Assembly (NCBI GenBank): GCA_032718475.1
Contig: JAUCBJ010006937.1
Coordinates: 124,001-188,000 of the forward strand
Reading direction: 5' to 3'
DNA: 64,000 bases
Source: Nemertoderma westbladi
Taxonomy: Eukaryota > Xenacoelomorpha > Nemertodermatida > Nemertodermatidae
Both the position numbers and the translations under genes were made by a program. Of this stretch, positions 63,091-64,000 are shown piece after piece; within the stretch, counting starts at the first letter, position 1; every line of letters starts with the position of its first letter. Under the pieces are notes generated by a model. The model searched no databases, was not told the origin of the DNA, and worked only from the letters and a program-made list of their open reading frames with translations.

Positions 63091-64000
63091 ATGACTGAGT
63101 TGATAGAAGATGATCTTGGTATCAGGGGGCGATATACTCTACCATTGCAAGCATTTGTTGATATCTTAATACGCGGCGACGCTGGTCCAACTACTACGGA
63201 GGAAGATGGTCATTATATCGAACCGCCAATGTCCCAGGAGCAGCTCACTCGTGAATTGGACTATCGAAAATTCACTGCTCGCTATACGCATCGTAATGGT
63301 ACGCATATGGACTTCTTAACTACTGGTCATCCTATCGATTTACACGATACGGACGATGTCGACACCGAAAGGGAAATGGCCCTATTTAAATATCCTACCC
63401 AGCGGAGTCGGAACGATAAACTGAAAATCGAATGCGAAAATTCTATTCGAAATCGACTCGAAAGAGAAGACGTTAAAGAACCTGATAAACGCGGTAACTC
63501 CAACGTATATTTGGAATTCTTGAGAGAAACATTGTAAAACCAAATAAATATCACCCGCGTTTCCCCTACAAGACGTGCGTCTTTGGTATTATTGCGATGA
63601 ATGCCCAAGACCCAACCAGCAGGCGGGGGGGCATGGGCATCCGCAGAGACGTTGCTCTAGGCGCAGTTTTACTCGTTATATTTACGGGAGTTTCGAGCGA
63701 AACTTGTTCGATGTATCATCTACGCTCGCTCGACTCAAACGATCCTTAAATAAATCCATGATCAGAGTTCCGGAATACTCGGTCAGACCTCCTCATTCCC
63801 TGGTGAGACCTCAGACTAATAGTATAACGGATCCCCCTGAACTGTACTCACTATTTAAAGATCTAGTGTTACCCGAACAATTAGTCAGTGGCACTCCGGT
63901 AGTGGGCTCCCTAGATATTCGCCCATCTTACCTAGCCGGATTGGGACGCGGACACCTAATATCGCCATTCAACCGTATTATCGTCCCTGTTTAACCCGAT
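63091..64000 (+). pseudogene. N-terminal part of the third ORF of element IV (one frame change, runs off window)
   Basis: The first frame, 63091-63537, starts at an ATG (MTELIEDDLGIRGRY) and ends at TAA in a charged helical region (KLKIECENSIRNRLERED). A second frame carries LWYYCDECPRPNQQ, the Cys/His cluster matching element III (LWYYCDDCPHPN), with CSRRSFTRYIYG, YSVRPP and LVLPEQLV (III: MVLPEQLI), to TAA 63992-63994. A single indel near 63540 would account for the break. The nuclease core would lie beyond base 64000 and is not seen, so its presence is inferred from homology to element III. Confidence 0.7.

Larger units (their letters stand above)
51842..64000 (+). mobile_element. Element IV: BEL/Pao retrotransposon with third ORF (right end outside window)
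   Basis: Order: gag ORF, second ORF with capsid/knuckles/protease, pol interrupted by a hAT-type insertion, spacer, third ORF to the window edge. Element III is its closest relative here. Stops and frameshifts are fewer than in III. Confidence 0.85.

Overview
The window is nuclear DNA from an invertebrate animal. It has long AT-rich spacers, a spliced gene with GT/AG introns, non-LTR retrotransposon fragments, a tRNA-derived SINE, a hAT-like DNA transposon, and four BEL/Pao-type LTR retrotransposons that fill most of the sequence. The SINE has a core resembling one I associate with molluscs and other marine invertebrates, so a lophotrochozoan is my best guess, but the species cannot be fixed from sequence alone. 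I saw nothing bacterial.

Layout. Element I (minus strand, about 12.7 kb to beyond the left edge) carries gag (7564-11568), pol (2861-7603) and a third long frame (1-2202, running off the window). Its frames are open and its catalytic residues are present. Element II (plus) has a gag-pol frame (15926-20821), broken late in integrase and continuing to 21705, then a repeat-rich spacer and a third frame (22994-25599). A 99%-identical 1.96-kb copy of the start of that third frame (14309-16264) is fused directly in front of its truncated gag. From 25.6 to 28.1 kb lie a tandem-repeat array and a LINE tail. A three-exon secreted beta/gamma-crystallin-like host gene lies at 28938-34499, with rearranged LINE fragments in its first intron. 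A lone Ty3/Gypsy-like gag relic follows at 35785-36663. Element III (plus, 38597-48560) is badly decayed. Element IV (plus, 51842 to the right edge) is moderately decayed and has a 1.4-kb hAT-type insertion inside pol.

Main observation. All four BEL/Pao elements are followed, in the same orientation and in the position where some retroelements carry env, by a third ORF. Where the core is visible (elements I, II and III) the protein has the signature of a DEDD-type 3'-5' exonuclease (RNase D/WRN-like fold): a strand ending in YDNEG (DxE), a K[VIL]GSxhxxD motif, then a VDT motif, and in I and II a late glutamate where the fourth acidic residue is expected. Versions from I, III and IV have an N-terminal Cys/His cluster; the version from II instead has C-terminal CCHC knuckles. 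I know of no described BEL/Pao lineage with an exonuclease gene in this position. The call rests on motif reading and still needs a profile or structure search.

Other unusual signals are an 18-bp DNA word used in several reading frames and in noncoding DNA of element I, a 27-bp word shared between coding and satellite DNA of element II, a hairpin with compensatory changes in three repeats of element II's spacer, and a perfect 51-bp inverted repeat ahead of element III's gag. LTR ends could not be located for any element.
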